From Lachnospiraceae bacterium (GTDB lineage: Bacteria > Bacillota > Clostridia > Lachnospirales > Lachnospiraceae): a stretch of 64,000 nt of DNA. The stretch spans positions 62,001 through 126,000 of the forward strand of contig CAJTFL010000010.1 of NCBI GenBank assembly GCA_910575565.1, in the 5' to 3' direction. Position 1 is the first letter of the stretch, and every line of letters starts with the position of its first letter. A program made the translations under genes and the position numbers. Below are positions 1-8,086 of this stretch, in pieces. The notes beneath the pieces are model-generated. The model was not told the origin of the DNA. It made no database searches and saw only the letters and a program-made list of their open reading frames with translations.

Positions 1-1223
1 GCTGGTATACGGTAAAATATGCCCAGAATGTGAATGCCGGGGAAGCGGCTGTCACCATAACGGCGGCGAAAGCAGATGTGTGCCAGGGCACGGCCTGGGC
101 GAAATTCACCATCGGGAAAAAGCCCGTTGACATTGCCGTTACCGTGGAAGACAAGGTTTACGATGGCACGGCAGAGATAAAGGTAACGTCCGCCAAGATG
201 GACGACGGCCAGGTGGTATCCGGCGACCAGGTATCCTTAGAGAGCGTAACCGGCGCGTTTGCCGATGCAATGCCGGGCGAGGGCAAGGCAGTGAACCTGA
301 CGGCTAATTTTACCGGCAAGGATGCGGCAAACTATACCGGAGAATTCGGCGATGTTACCGCAAATATCATCCCGTATGAGCCGGTAGCCGTAAATGCGGC
401 AATCGAAAACGCGAAGGCGGCGAAAGAAGGCGTTCAGGCTATCGACCAGGATCCCAGCAGCGTATCCAATGGAACACGCTTTGTTTCCACGGAGGAGATG
501 AACCGCTTTGAGGAAGTGCTTAGGAAGGCGGAAGAAGCCAGGAATCATCCTTTGACAAAAGAAGAAGATGAGGCGGTTGCGGCTCAGTTAAATGAAGCTA
601 CGGAAGCCTTTAAGGCGGCCATCAAGACCGGCACGAGGCGCTCCGGCGGTGGCGGCGGAAGCAGCTCTGGCGGCGGTGGCGGAAGCAGCTCCGGTGGCGG
701 AAGGACTTCCGGCGGCCCGTCATCTTCCCAGGGTTCCGTGACCACGGACAGTAAAAAAGGCCAGGTGAATTCCGTAACCGGCGTGATTACGGGAAGCATA
801 AACGGCAGTGCCGGGGACGGCTACAGCCACTGGCAGCAGGGCGCGGCCCAGGACTCCTGGAAACTGCAGTATGCAGACGGCTCTTATGCGGCAGGCGCGA
901 TGATGACTGACGGGGCAGGAAACCAGTACGAGCAGGTAGCCTGGGAAAAGGTTAACGGCGCCTGGTATGCCTTTGGCGCGGATGCCAATGCAAAGAACGG
1001 CTGGGTATATGACGCGGCAGCGGTCAAATGGTATTACGTGGATATCAATGCAGGCATGAAGGCCGACTGGGTAATGGTAGGCGGCCTGTGGTATTACCTA
1101 AACCCTGACGCTACAGGAAGATCAGGAAAGCCTTTTGGCGCGATGTACAGCAACGAAACGACTCCCGACGGCTATTACGTAAGGCAAGACGGAAGCTGGG
1201 ACGGAGGAGCAAAACGGAATTAA
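1..1223 (+). CDS. Secreted surface protein, 3' part: YDG domain, Gly/Ser linker, cell-wall-binding repeats (5' truncated by window)
   Basis: The frame is already open at base 3 (W-Y-T-V-K-Y), so the ATG at 30 is internal and the gene begins outside the window. A YDG-type beta module (core KVYDGT, then GDQVSL and DAANYTG) occupies roughly codons 45-125 of the visible part. A charged helical segment follows, then a Gly/Ser-rich linker (about 640-710) and, from about 820 to the stop, aromatic repeats of the W..DG..YY kind found in choline/glucan-binding (CW_binding) proteins. Known for the families: YDG modules are stalk-like extracellular domains and the C-terminal repeats bind wall polymers non-covalently. 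Inferred role: cell-surface display or adhesion. There is no LPXTG motif. A hairpin terminator lies about 40 bp after the stop. The N-terminal functional domain, if any, cannot be seen. Confidence 0.75.
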   Translation, partial: WYTVKYAQNVNAGEAAVTITAAKADVCQGTAWAKFTIGKKPVDIAVTVEDKVYDGTAEIKVTSAKMDDGQVVSGDQVSLESVTGAFADAMPGEGKAVNLTANFTGKDAANYTGEFGDVTANIIPYEPVAVNAAIENAKAAKEGVQAIDQDPSSVSNGTRFVSTEEMNRFEEVLRKAEEARNHPLTKEEDEAVAAQLNEATEAFKAAIKTGTRRSGGGGGSSSGGGGGSSSGGGRTSGGPSSSQGSVTTDSKKGQVNSVTGVITGSINGSAGDGYSHWQQGAAQDSWKLQYADGSYAAGAMMTDGAGNQYEQVAWEKVNGAWYAFGADANAKNGWVYDAAAVKWYYVDINAGMKADWVMVGGLWYYLNPDATGRSGKPFGAMYSNETTPDGYYVRQDGSWDGGAKRN

Positions 1224-1264
1224 CGAGTAAATTTGCGGCATGGCAGACGGCTGTGGCGCACAGG

Positions 1265-1292
1265 AAAATCCGGGGCAGAGCCTCGGATTTTT
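1265..1292 (+). terminator. Rho-independent terminator after the surface protein gene
   Basis: An 8-bp perfect stem (AAAATCCG at 1265-1272 with CGGATTTT at 1284-1291) and an 11-nt loop, ending in a T run. Confidence 0.7.
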
Positions 1293-1320
1293 CGGTCTGT
1301 CAGAGCATTTTTCAAGCACG

Positions 1321-1486
1321 CTAGTACTGCGTTGCGTAAATAACGGTGAATAGGCGTCTGATGTCTGCGTTAGATGTGAATCCCGCGAAACGAAGGCGTA
1401 GTGGTGCTACGTCGAGTTTCGTGGGATTTACAGATGACGTAGACAGCGGGTGCATATTCACTGGAATTTACGCAACGCAGTACTAG
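1321..1486. repeat. 166-bp palindromic (MITE/REP-like) intergenic element
   Basis: The outermost 21 bases of each end (1321-1341 and 1466-1486) are perfect inverted repeats beginning CTAGTACTGCG and ending CGCAGTACTAG. The inner arms also pair imperfectly: GTCTGCG...CGTAGAC, ATCCCGCGAAAC against GTTTCGTGGGAT, and a central GGCGTAG/CTACGTC. As RNA or single-stranded DNA the whole element would fold into one long cruciform-like stem. It has no coding capacity. This architecture fits a non-autonomous MITE or REP-type element; which transposase mobilises it is unknown. Confidence 0.8.
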
Positions 1487-1510
1487 GCCATGCGCCTGTT
1501 TTATTGAAAT

Positions 1511-1552
1511 AATGTGGCCACCCATTAGCTTTAGACAATGGGTGGCCACATT
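1511..1552. terminator. Strong 16-bp hairpin, probable terminator
   Basis: A perfect 16-bp stem (AATGTGGCCACCCATT at 1511-1526 and its complement at 1537-1552) with a 10-nt loop, followed by a short T-rich tail. It lies about 65 bp upstream of the glycosyltransferase and would insulate it from upstream transcription, or act as a leader structure. Confidence 0.55.
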
Positions 1553-1617
1553 TGCAGTTTAACGGATTGAACCGTCCGCTCATAGCATAATAAAAAGATA
1601 TGCCGGGGGCGGACATT

Positions 1618-2688
1618 TTGATTACCATAAGTTTATGCATGATTGTAAAAAATGAAGAAAAGGTGCTGGCCAGGTGCTTAGAATCAGCGAAAGGCTTTGC
1701 CGATGAAATCATTATCGTGGATACCGGTTCACAGGATAGGACGAAGGAAATTGCCAGGGCTTACACGGAAAAGATTTACGATTTTTCCTGGAAGGATGAT
1801 TTCTCGGCGGCCAGGAATGAGTCGTTTTCAAAAGCTTCCATGGACTATTGTATGTGGCTGGACGCGGACGACGTAGTGACGGAGGAAAACCAGGGAAAGC
1901 TTAAGGTGCTGAAAGAAAGGCTGGATCCGGATACGGATATGGTGATGATGAAGTACGCGATTTCGGAAACCCAGGACGGAAAGGCCCTGTTTTCCTATTA
2001 CCGGGAAAGGCTGGTAAAAAATAAGCGGGGATTTCTCTGGGCAGGCCGCGTCCATGAAGCCATATCGCCTGAGGGCAAGGTCGTTTATTCGGAGATAACC
2101 ATCAGCCACCGGAAGGAAGGGCAGAAAGATCCGGGACGGAATCTGCGGATTTATGAGAAGATGGAAAAAGAGGGGGAAGCCTTTGACGGGAGAAGCCGGT
2201 TTTATTATGGAAGGGAGTTAATGGCTCACGGAAGGTATTCGGAAGGGATAAAGACGCTGGAAGCATTCCTGGAAGGGGAGGGCTGGACAGAAAATAAAAT
2301 AGAGGCCTGTATAAACCTGGCGGAATGCTTCCAGGCGCTGGGGCAGAAGGAAAAGGGGGCGAAGGCGCTGACGGGAAGCTTCCTGTACGGCGCACCCCGC
2401 GGGGAGGCTTGCTTTGGGCTGGGAAGGTACTTCCAGGAGCGGGAGCAATGGAAGGAAGCGATATTTTGGTATGAGACGGCGCTTAAGCTGTCCCCTCCCG
2501 CAGAAAGCGGAGGATTTATCCGCTGGGATTATTACGGATATCTGCCGGAAATCAATTTGTGCGTGTGCTATGACCGGCTGGGGGATAGGGAAAAAGCGTA
2601 TGCATACCATTTAAAGGCCAGGGAAAGGAAGCCGGATGCGGAAGCGGTAAAGTGGAATGAGCAGTATTTTGAGGGGACGCGGGCTTAG
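1618..2688 (+). CDS. Family 2 glycosyltransferase with C-terminal TPR-like region
   Basis: The N-terminal fold is a GT-A (GT2) transferase: ISLCMIVKNEE at the start, EIIIVDTGSQDRT for the nucleotide-binding strand and MWLDADD as the DxD metal site. The C-terminal half is helical with repeated Y..G...(A)L and A..Y..A patterns (AIFWYETALKLSP, AYAYHLKARERKP) typical of TPRs, as in SunS-like and other clostridial GT2-TPR enzymes. An ATG at 1600 lies in frame, but the family start motif (ITISLCMIVKN) and the G-rich Shine-Dalgarno at about 1603-1608 favour the TTG at 1618. It lies directly upstream of the collagen-like gene. GT2-type enzymes next to collagen-like proteins often glycosylate them, so glycosylation of that product is a reasonable inference, not shown. 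The acceptor and sugar cannot be read from the sequence. Confidence 0.82.
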   Translation: MITISLCMIVKNEEKVLARCLESAKGFADEIIIVDTGSQDRTKEIARAYTEKIYDFSWKDDFSAARNESFSKASMDYCMWLDADDVVTEENQGKLKVLKERLDPDTDMVMMKYAISETQDGKALFSYYRERLVKNKRGFLWAGRVHEAISPEGKVVYSEITISHRKEGQKDPGRNLRIYEKMEKEGEAFDGRSRFYYGRELMAHGRYSEGIKTLEAFLEGEGWTENKIEACINLAECFQALGQKEKGAKALTGSFLYGAPRGEACFGLGRYFQEREQWKEAIFWYETALKLSPPAESGGFIRWDYYGYLPEINLCVCYDRLGDREKAYAYHLKARERKPDAEAVKWNEQYFEGTRA

Positions 2689-2707
2689 TGGGAGAGTAGA
2701 AGAAAGG

Positions 2708-2771
2708 TCAGGGGAAAGGATAGTCGGGGGAATGGACAGTCGGGGGAAAGGATAGTCAGGGGAAAGGTCGG
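2708..2771. repeat. 16-bp direct tandem repeat, four copies
   Basis: Four head-to-tail 16-mers of the type TCRGGGGAAAGGATAG occupy 2708-2723, 2724-2739, 2740-2755 and 2756-2771, with one to a few substitutions each. The tract lies in the 268-bp gap between the glycosyltransferase and the collagen-like gene. It is purine-rich and non-coding on the plus strand; the rest of the gap shows nothing recognisable except the ribosome binding site at its end. Confidence 0.8.
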
Positions 2772-3716
2772 GATACGGGGGGGAATTCGCCGGGCGCTGG
2801 ACGAACCAACGGGAAAAGTGGGACATATAATACAATAAACCGGAAGCGGGAAAGAAGCGGTGCGGGATTAAAAAGGCACGATGCTTCCAAGGCTTGCGGC
2901 GTAAAAAGGAAAGGACGTAGCTGTAAGGAAACCAGGCAGCTGCGGAAGGTGAGCATATGTGTTACGATTCGTTTGAGCAGAGCTTCGTGGGAAATCCGGG
3001 ATGCAGGGATCAGGCGGGTTCCAGAGGGAGCCGGTGCTGCGGCGTGAGCCAGGCTTGCGGGGGAAATTGCTGCTGCCCAGGGAGGCCGGATCCGTGCCGT
3101 CCAGGTTCGGGCTGCTGCTGCCCGGGGATTCCCGGCCCTATGGGTCCGCAAGGACCCAGGGGGCCTCAAGGCCCGGCAGGGCCAAGAGGCCTGCAAGGCC
3201 CTATGGGTTCACAAGGTCCCCAGGGATTGCAAGGCCCTGCCGGCCCTATGGGTCCGGGGTTAAGCGAAGCGGAAGTTTTTGAACCAGGCAGGCAGTATCT
3301 CTTAGGCGATCTGGTGTATTGGAACGGGGCGCTTTACCGGGCAAACACAAATTTCCCAGCCGGTGTCCCGGGGATATCGCCAGATTTCTCCCTGATAACG
3401 GCGGCAGGCCCTACTGGGGCTACCGGTCCTGCCGGAGCACCGGGGGCGCAGGGTCCTGTAGGACCCCAAGGGCCTCAAGGTCCCCAGGGAATCCAGGGTC
3501 CGGCAGGCCCACAAGGCGCTCCGGGAGCCACTGGCCCTCAAGGTCCACAGGGATTGCAGGGACTAGCCGGGGCGACAGGAGCGACGGGAGCAACAGGAGC
3601 GCAAGGCCCGGCGGGAGCGGCAGGAGCGCAGGGTCCGGCGGGAGCGACGGGGGCAACAGGAGCGCAAGGCCCGGCAGGAGCAACAGGAGCGCAAGGACCA
3701 ACAGGAGCTACAGAGG

Positions 3717-3736
3717 CATTTGTTTATGCAAAACTT
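3717..3736 (+). repeat. Left end inverted repeat / attL region
   Basis: CATTTGTTTATGCAAAACTT starts four bases after the last collagen codon. The same sequence with one change (G to A at position 6) occurs inverted at the right end. It is probably the element half of the recombinase attachment site. Confidence 0.75.
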
Positions 3737-3764
3737 TTTATTTGGTTGGTTATTTTTATTATTC

Positions 3765-4258
3765 CAGAAACTATTCGTACAGTAGATGAAGCAAAAGTGT
3801 ATTTTTTGGATGAAAAGCGTCTAAATGATTATTTGACTATGGTAAAACAGGAGAGAAGAAATCTTTCGGAAAATGTATCAGATGAAGAAATTTTGGAATT
3901 GATGGCAGTTACGGTATGTAATGTTCCTGCATTAGCTGGGATAATGACGTTTTCCAAATACCCTCAAACATATTTTCCTCAGCTCTGCATTACTGCAGTA
4001 TGCTTGCCTGGAACAGAGATGGGAACAGTGGGAGAAAGTGGAGAACGCTTCATTGATAACAAGCGGATTACAGGTGCAATACCAGATATGTTGGAAGAAG
4101 CAGTTGAATTTGTACGAAAGAATAGTCGAACTAAGACCATTATAGATGATAATGGGAAGAGAAAGGATAAACCGGAATATCCAATTAAAGCAGTTAGAGA
4201 AGCGATTTTAAACGCATTAGTACATAAGTTATGGAAAGCTGTTTTGATAATGAGATAA
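3765..4258 (+). pseudogene. Fragment of an AlbA_2/Schlafen-type ATP-binding protein
   Basis: From about 3765 the translation ([20 protein letters not shown], later [30 protein letters not shown] and [12 protein letters not shown]) matches the middle of the AlbA_2-Divergent AAA_4 (Schlafen-like) putative DNA-binding/helicase-related family widespread in Firmicutes. The N-terminal AlbA_2 domain and everything after the NALVH motif, where the family normally continues HRDYS, are missing; the last residues before the stop look unrelated. Full-length members run several hundred residues, so roughly a third remains. It is read in frame from the collagen-like start, making a chimeric ORF. Recognition is from memory of the family; a profile search would settle it. 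Confidence 0.7.
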
Positions 4259-4281
4259 GGAAAAAGAGGCTATCCTGTCGC

Positions 4282-4335
4282 AAAAATCCTGAGTCCCGGC
4301 AATTTAACTTGCCTTTAATGGGAGTCAGGATTTTT
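4282..4335. terminator. Bidirectional terminator between convergent genes
   Basis: A stem formed by AAAAATCCTGAGTCCC (4282-4297) and its near complement ending in GATTTTT at 4335. It separates the chimeric ORF (plus) from the nuclease gene (minus). Confidence 0.8.
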
Positions 4336-4341
4336 CGAGGA

Positions 4342-5319
4342 TTACATCCAATATTGATTTACATATGTTATTGCATTCTCTCGGGATATGGAAAATTTCT
4401 CCTGAACCCAAGAAACAGCATCTTCTTTCGATTTTCCGAAACCCTGACAAGTTTCGATTGTACCTTGTATAATCCCTTGCTCAAACCCTTCTTTAAATAT
4501 GCTTAGCCCAAGCCCGTTCACCTGCTCTTCCTCCTTCCACAGCTCTTCGTTTGCCGAGAAATCAATATATTCCGATATGATTTCCATAAAATCGTCCTGG
4601 TGAGGGTACATGATGGCATTAAGAAAACGGAAAAGCTCGTACCCTTCATCCTCTCTGCCCCCATTATACACCGTTTTCCCCAGCTTGATAACCACCAATT
4701 TCATCAAGTCGAAGTTTTCCCTTGGCACATGGTTTTCCCCGATATTCCTTACATTAGCCATTTCATAAAAGGATACGCTGTAATGCTCTCTTTGGGGGAT
4801 GTCCTCCCGGCAAATCCAGATGCTATAGCACTTTTCCAGCTGGCGGTAATCCGTCTGCCCTGTAATGACCGAAAGCTGGGAGGACAAGCTCCGTGCCAGG
4901 TAGTACATCCCCCGCTTCTCTACCGGATAGCCTGGGCGGTAGGTTTTCTGGGATTCCAGATCGATATGTAGGTTGACGCATACATTCTCGTCGGAAAGAA
5001 TGGGATTCCTTGCCTGGAACATTAGATCAAAATTAGACGTTTTCTCATTCAGCTGGACAAACTCAGGGCTGTCGCCCCCAAGCTGCGTATTCGTCCTGCC
5101 TGCAGATATTTCCTTTTCATCAGTGATGGAATCTGCCTCGATAAACCCTATGATTTCCTTCCGGCTGTAGGCGCTGTACTCCTCAACCGTTTCCTGTAAA
5201 ATGACCGCCAATACTTCCTTGCTTTGCAAAACCGTCTTGCTCTGGGCATCCAGACCTTCCATGTCTGCGGTAAGCTGCATGGAGTTTAAGCATTCCATGC
5301 CTCCCTTTACTCGATCCAT
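4342..5319 (-). CDS. Rpn-like PD-(D/E)XK nuclease family protein (putative transposase-type)
   Basis: A 325-aa protein of the Lachnospiraceae Rpn/PD-(D/E)XK nuclease family transposase group. The nuclease signature is seen as S-P-E followed by FDLMFQAR and, after a spacer, VNLHIDLESQ, providing the Asp and the E-x-Q of a PD-(D/E)XK core. The C-terminal tail (EGFEQGIIQGTIETCQGFGK and following) has the Gly-rich helix plus small helical domain common at the end of these proteins. The start at 5319 has AGGAG 8 nt upstream. Rpn proteins are DNA nucleases that promote RecA-independent recombination; a defence or mobility role for this copy is inferred. It is the only minus-strand gene in the element and converges with the Schlafen-like fragment. 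Confidence 0.72.
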   Translation of the reverse strand: MDRVKGGMECLNSMQLTADMEGLDAQSKTVLQSKEVLAVILQETVEEYSAYSRKEIIGFIEADSITDEKEISAGRTNTQLGGDSPEFVQLNEKTSNFDLMFQARNPILSDENVCVNLHIDLESQKTYRPGYPVEKRGMYYLARSLSSQLSVITGQTDYRQLEKCYSIWICREDIPQREHYSVSFYEMANVRNIGENHVPRENFDLMKLVVIKLGKTVYNGGREDEGYELFRFLNAIMYPHQDDFMEIISEYIDFSANEELWKEEEQVNGLGLSIFKEGFEQGIIQGTIETCQGFGKSKEDAVSWVQEKFSISRENAITYVNQYWM

Positions 5320-5491
5320 TCCATAAGCTCCTTGCTGTAAAAATTTAGAAATTATTTTGCAATAAGAATAGCATATCCGATAATGATTGTCAATAATTTA
5401 CATGGAAAATTATGTAAAAACAAAACTTTACCAATTTTTTCGCTGAAGGAGTGCCTGAATGTGAGCAAGAAAACTGCGTAAACAGCACGGG

Positions 5492-5525
5492 AATCGCATA
5501 AAGAATAATCGGCGGCTCATAAACT
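5492..5525 (+). repeat. Direct repeat upstream of the DUF1703 gene (copy 1)
   Basis: A 34-bp segment beginning AATCGCATAAA and ending TCATAAACT; 28 of 34 positions match a direct copy at 7658-7691 on the other side of the AAA ATPase gene. The remainder of 5320-5578 is AT-rich with no gene seen. Confidence 0.6.
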
Positions 5526-5578
5526 AAAATAGCAAAAGATGGTTTTTGAAGAGGAGTTTATGCTTGTTGATTATTAAG

Positions 5579-5606
5579 TTGAAAAAAAGATTTTTTTAAA
5601 TATAAT
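5579..5606 (+). promoter_or_regulatory. Sigma-A promoter upstream of the DUF1703 ATPase
   Basis: TTGAAA (5579-5584), a 16-bp spacer and TATAAT (5601-5606). The start codon is about 300 nt downstream, leaving an unusually long leader in which I see only a doubtful 67-codon ORF. Confidence 0.55.
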
Positions 5607-5907
5607 GAAATCGTGGTGAAAACGGCATAGCTTCATGAAAGGCTTAAAAAAGCCCAATTTGTATAAAATAACGGTAGAAGTCCTTCTAATGGCCGGATTA
5701 TTGTGGTATGATTGAAAAAGGAAAAAGCAGGAGGGAAGCTGCCGGGAAAGCTCAGGAGTCCGTTGATCAGCATCACGCTTCGCCGATGATGGAGACGATT
5801 GCAAAGCTTTGGTTGAAGTATGATTTGCATATGCGCGTGGAGCGGCGTGTGCCTGATAAGGGCAGTAAATGGAGCACTCTAAATGCATTAAAGGAGGAAT
5901 GTGTGGG

Positions 5908-7602
5908 ATGAGAAAAAAACTTCCGATTGGCATTGACGGATTTGAAAAAATCCGCATGAATGGCTTTTACTACGTGGATAAAACCAGGTTCATTGCCGAA
6001 TTGCTGCATAATTGGGGGGAAGTAAATCTTTTCACCCGTCCTCGCCGTTTTGGCAAATCCTTGAATATGAGTATGCTGAAATCGTTCTTTGAAATCGGCG
6101 GCGATAAGGCATTATTTGACGGATTAGACATCCTAAAAGAGGAAGAATTATGCGAGAAATATATGGGGAAATTTCCGGTGGTGTGGATTAGCTTGAAAAG
6201 TGTGGAGGGGTCAAATTATCAGGCAGCCTGTGCGGCGCTGCGTTCGGTGATTGGGATGGAGGCGCTGCGGTTTCGTTTCCTGGCGGACAGCAGTAAGCTA
6301 TCAGCAGAAGAACGGATGATGTATCTTCAACTGATAAAGGTAAGCCAGGATCAGGAGTCGGTTTTTGCCATGAAGGATGCAGTGCTGCTGACCAGCTTAA
6401 AAACGCTTTCACAGCTTCTTTCCAAGCATTATGGCAGCAAGGTAATTCTTCTGATTGATGAGTATGATGTTCCTTTGGATAAAGCGTTTCAAATGGGGTA
6501 TTATCAGGAAATGGTTTCCCTGATCCGAAATTTGTTTGGCAATGCATTGAAAACGAATGAGCATTTATATTTTGCCGTTTTGACTGGATGTTTAAGGATT
6601 TCCAAGGAGAGCATATTTACTGGCCTGAACAATTTGAATGTGATGACGATTACCGATTCATATTTTAATGAGGTGTTTGGGTTTACGGATGGTGAAGTGG
6701 AAAAGCTGCTGGCGGATTACGGCTTAGAAGATGCATCGAAAAGGATGCGGGATTGGTATGATGGCTATCAATTTGGCGGAACATCCATTTACTGTCCTTG
6801 GGATGTGATTAAATACACCCAGGCGCTGCTTAAGGACAGGGACGCGGAGCCGGAAAACTATTGGGCAAACACCAGCGGCAATGCCATGGTGCGGCGTTTT
6901 ATCGGAAAGGCGGATCGGCAGACCAGGAATGAGATTGAACGTTTGATTGCCGGGGAAGAGATCATAAAGCCGATTAACCAGGAGCTGACCTATAGCGATC
7001 TGGATGATTCCATTGATAATCTTTGGAGCGTGCTGTTCACTACAGGGTATTTGACGCAGGGAGGGAGGAAAACATTAGGGCAATGGCGTTTAGCTATCCC
7101 AAATCAGGAAATTCGGGCGCTGTTCGTAAAACAGATTCAGGAATGGTTTAAGGAGGAAACCAGAACGGATACGGGGAAGCTGGCGGGGTTTTGTAAGGCA
7201 TTTCCAAATAGTGATGCATCAACGGCGGAGGAAATGCTTAACGAATATTTGTGGAAATCGATTAGTATCCGTGATACTGCGGTAAAAAAAGAGATGAAAG
7301 AAAATTTCTATCATGGGATGCTTTTAGGGCTATTGCAATATGAGAATAATTGGGAAATTGAATCAAATGCGGAAGCTGGTGAGGGATACTGTGATATCTC
7401 CATAAAAACGCAAAATAGGATAGGGATTGTTATTGAAGTCAAGTATGCGGAAGATGGGAATTTAGAAAAGAGCTGTAAGGAGGCATTGGAACAGATTGAG
7501 GAAAGGCAGTATGACACGGCTCTTTCCAGGGATGGCATGAAGAAAATTGTCAAGTACGGAATCGCTTTTTATAAAAAGAACTGTAAAGTAGCTTTGAAAT
7601 AA
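5908..7602 (+). CDS. AAA-ATPase-like / PD-(D/E)XK nuclease protein (DUF1703 type)
   Basis: A 564-aa protein. The start at 5908 (MRKKLPIGIDGFE) has AGGAGG at 5892-5897; a longer ORF reading to 5869 lacks one. The N-terminal segment (GFEKIR.NGFYYVDKT) and the P-loop variant RPRRFGKSLN are diagnostic of the AAA-ATPase_like family, with a Walker B at VILLIDEYDVPL. The C-terminal domain carries the PDDEXK_9 nuclease signature GYCDISI...IVIEVKYAED. Length is normal and no frame disruption is seen. These proteins are abundant, often multicopy, in Bacteroides and Lachnospiraceae genomes; their function is not established, though the architecture suggests nucleic acid processing, defence or transposition. 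Here it is cargo of the recombinase element and is bracketed by 34-bp direct repeats. Confidence 0.85.
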   Translation: MRKKLPIGIDGFEKIRMNGFYYVDKTRFIAELLHNWGEVNLFTRPRRFGKSLNMSMLKSFFEIGGDKALFDGLDILKEEELCEKYMGKFPVVWISLKSVEGSNYQAACAALRSVIGMEALRFRFLADSSKLSAEERMMYLQLIKVSQDQESVFAMKDAVLLTSLKTLSQLLSKHYGSKVILLIDEYDVPLDKAFQMGYYQEMVSLIRNLFGNALKTNEHLYFAVLTGCLRISKESIFTGLNNLNVMTITDSYFNEVFGFTDGEVEKLLADYGLEDASKRMRDWYDGYQFGGTSIYCPWDVIKYTQALLKDRDAEPENYWANTSGNAMVRRFIGKADRQTRNEIERLIAGEEIIKPINQELTYSDLDDSIDNLWSVLFTTGYLTQGGRKTLGQWRLAIPNQEIRALFVKQIQEWFKEETRTDTGKLAGFCKAFPNSDASTAEEMLNEYLWKSISIRDTAVKKEMKENFYHGMLLGLLQYENNWEIESNAEAGEGYCDISIKTQNRIGIVIEVKYAEDGNLEKSCKEALEQIEERQYDTALSRDGMKKIVKYGIAFYKKNCKVALK

Positions 7603-7657
7603 TCGTTCACATAATCGTTTAATCGGTGAGAAATATTGGGGTAAGCGCATAAAAGGC

Positions 7658-7691
7658 AATCGCATAAAAGACAATCTGTGGATCATAAACT
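7658..7691 (+). repeat. Direct repeat downstream of the DUF1703 gene (copy 2)
   Basis: The second copy of the 34-bp sequence at 5492-5525, in the same orientation. Just before it the 15-mer CGCATAAAAGRCAAT is tandemly doubled (7646-7675). Confidence 0.6.
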
Positions 7692-7728
7692 GAAACGATG
7701 AAATCTTACAAAGCGGGAGATTAGCTAA

Positions 7729-7980
7729 ATGGATGCCCAACAGTTTAAGGATAAAACCACATATTCCATTGAAAATGTCTCCAAAAGCGATTTGGTTGAT
7801 ATTCAAACGGTAAAAATTGATTCCGCCCTGACGGATTCTGAGCGTATGTTTCGGTATTTAGAGCAGATCCGCAATCCCTATTGTTTTCTCTGCGGGGATA
7901 CCCCGGTAGGTATTTCTTTTGCTGATGAACAGCAGGAACTTTCAACAGTACTAATTCACTATTTTTGCACATTAAAGTAA
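7729..7980 (+). CDS. Small DUF6870-like protein
   Basis: An 83-aa product with VDIQTVKID, ..ERM.RYLEQI.NPYCF.CG.TPV, a pattern I associate with the DUF6870 proteins carried by conjugative and integrative elements of Firmicutes, usually close to the recombinase. The NPYCFLCG motif supplies a CxxC pair that could bind metal. A GGGAG-type ribosome binding site precedes the ATG. The last dozen residues differ from what I would expect of the family, so the 3' end may be altered. It lies directly upstream of the recombinase, separated by a purine-rich 100-bp spacer (7981-8086). The function is unknown. Confidence 0.55.
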   Translation: MDAQQFKDKTTYSIENVSKSDLVDIQTVKIDSALTDSERMFRYLEQIRNPYCFLCGDTPVGISFADEQQELSTVLIHYFCTLK

Positions 7981-8086
7981 AAAGGCAAAAAAGAAAGATG
8001 AAAGAAAAGATAAAGAAGGCAAAAAAGAAGAACTAAGATTATAGGAAGATGAAAATATAGGAAGAATAGGAAGATTGGGAGGCTGG

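Larger units (their letters stand above)
2957..4258 (+). pseudogene. Collagen-like (BclA-type) surface protein, N-terminal half, fused in frame to inserted DNA
   Basis: The start at 2957 follows GGAAGGTGAG. The product has a Cys-rich N-terminus (CCC clusters at residues about 28-55), a first Gly-X-Y collagen segment, then a short non-collagen module with Y..GD.V.(Y/W)NG..Y.A spacing resembling a CBM5/12 carbohydrate-binding fold (residues about 108-145), and a second Gly-X-Y tract rich in GAT/GPA/GPQ ending at about base 3712. From 3713 the reading frame continues by chance into inserted DNA to a stop at 4258. The missing remainder of the second collagen tract and the C-terminal jelly-roll-like domain lie at 9767-10321. 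Gly-X-Y proteins with such a C-terminal domain are exosporium or hair-nap filament proteins in spore formers. Codon use and G+C change abruptly at 3713. The hybrid ORF may be expressed but lacks the assembly domain. Confidence 0.85.

Noticed and set aside
584..799. Pro/Leu-rich minus-strand ORF
   Set aside because: Antisense shadow of the Gly/Ser linker of the surface protein; similar proline-rich shadows occur opposite the collagen repeats (3302-3789) and the EKPEEP stalk (37367-37813).
5708..5911. 67-codon ORF before the DUF1703 gene
   Set aside because: No ribosome binding site, start codon overlaps a TATGAT-like element, and the sequence resembles no family. It runs into the start of the real gene.
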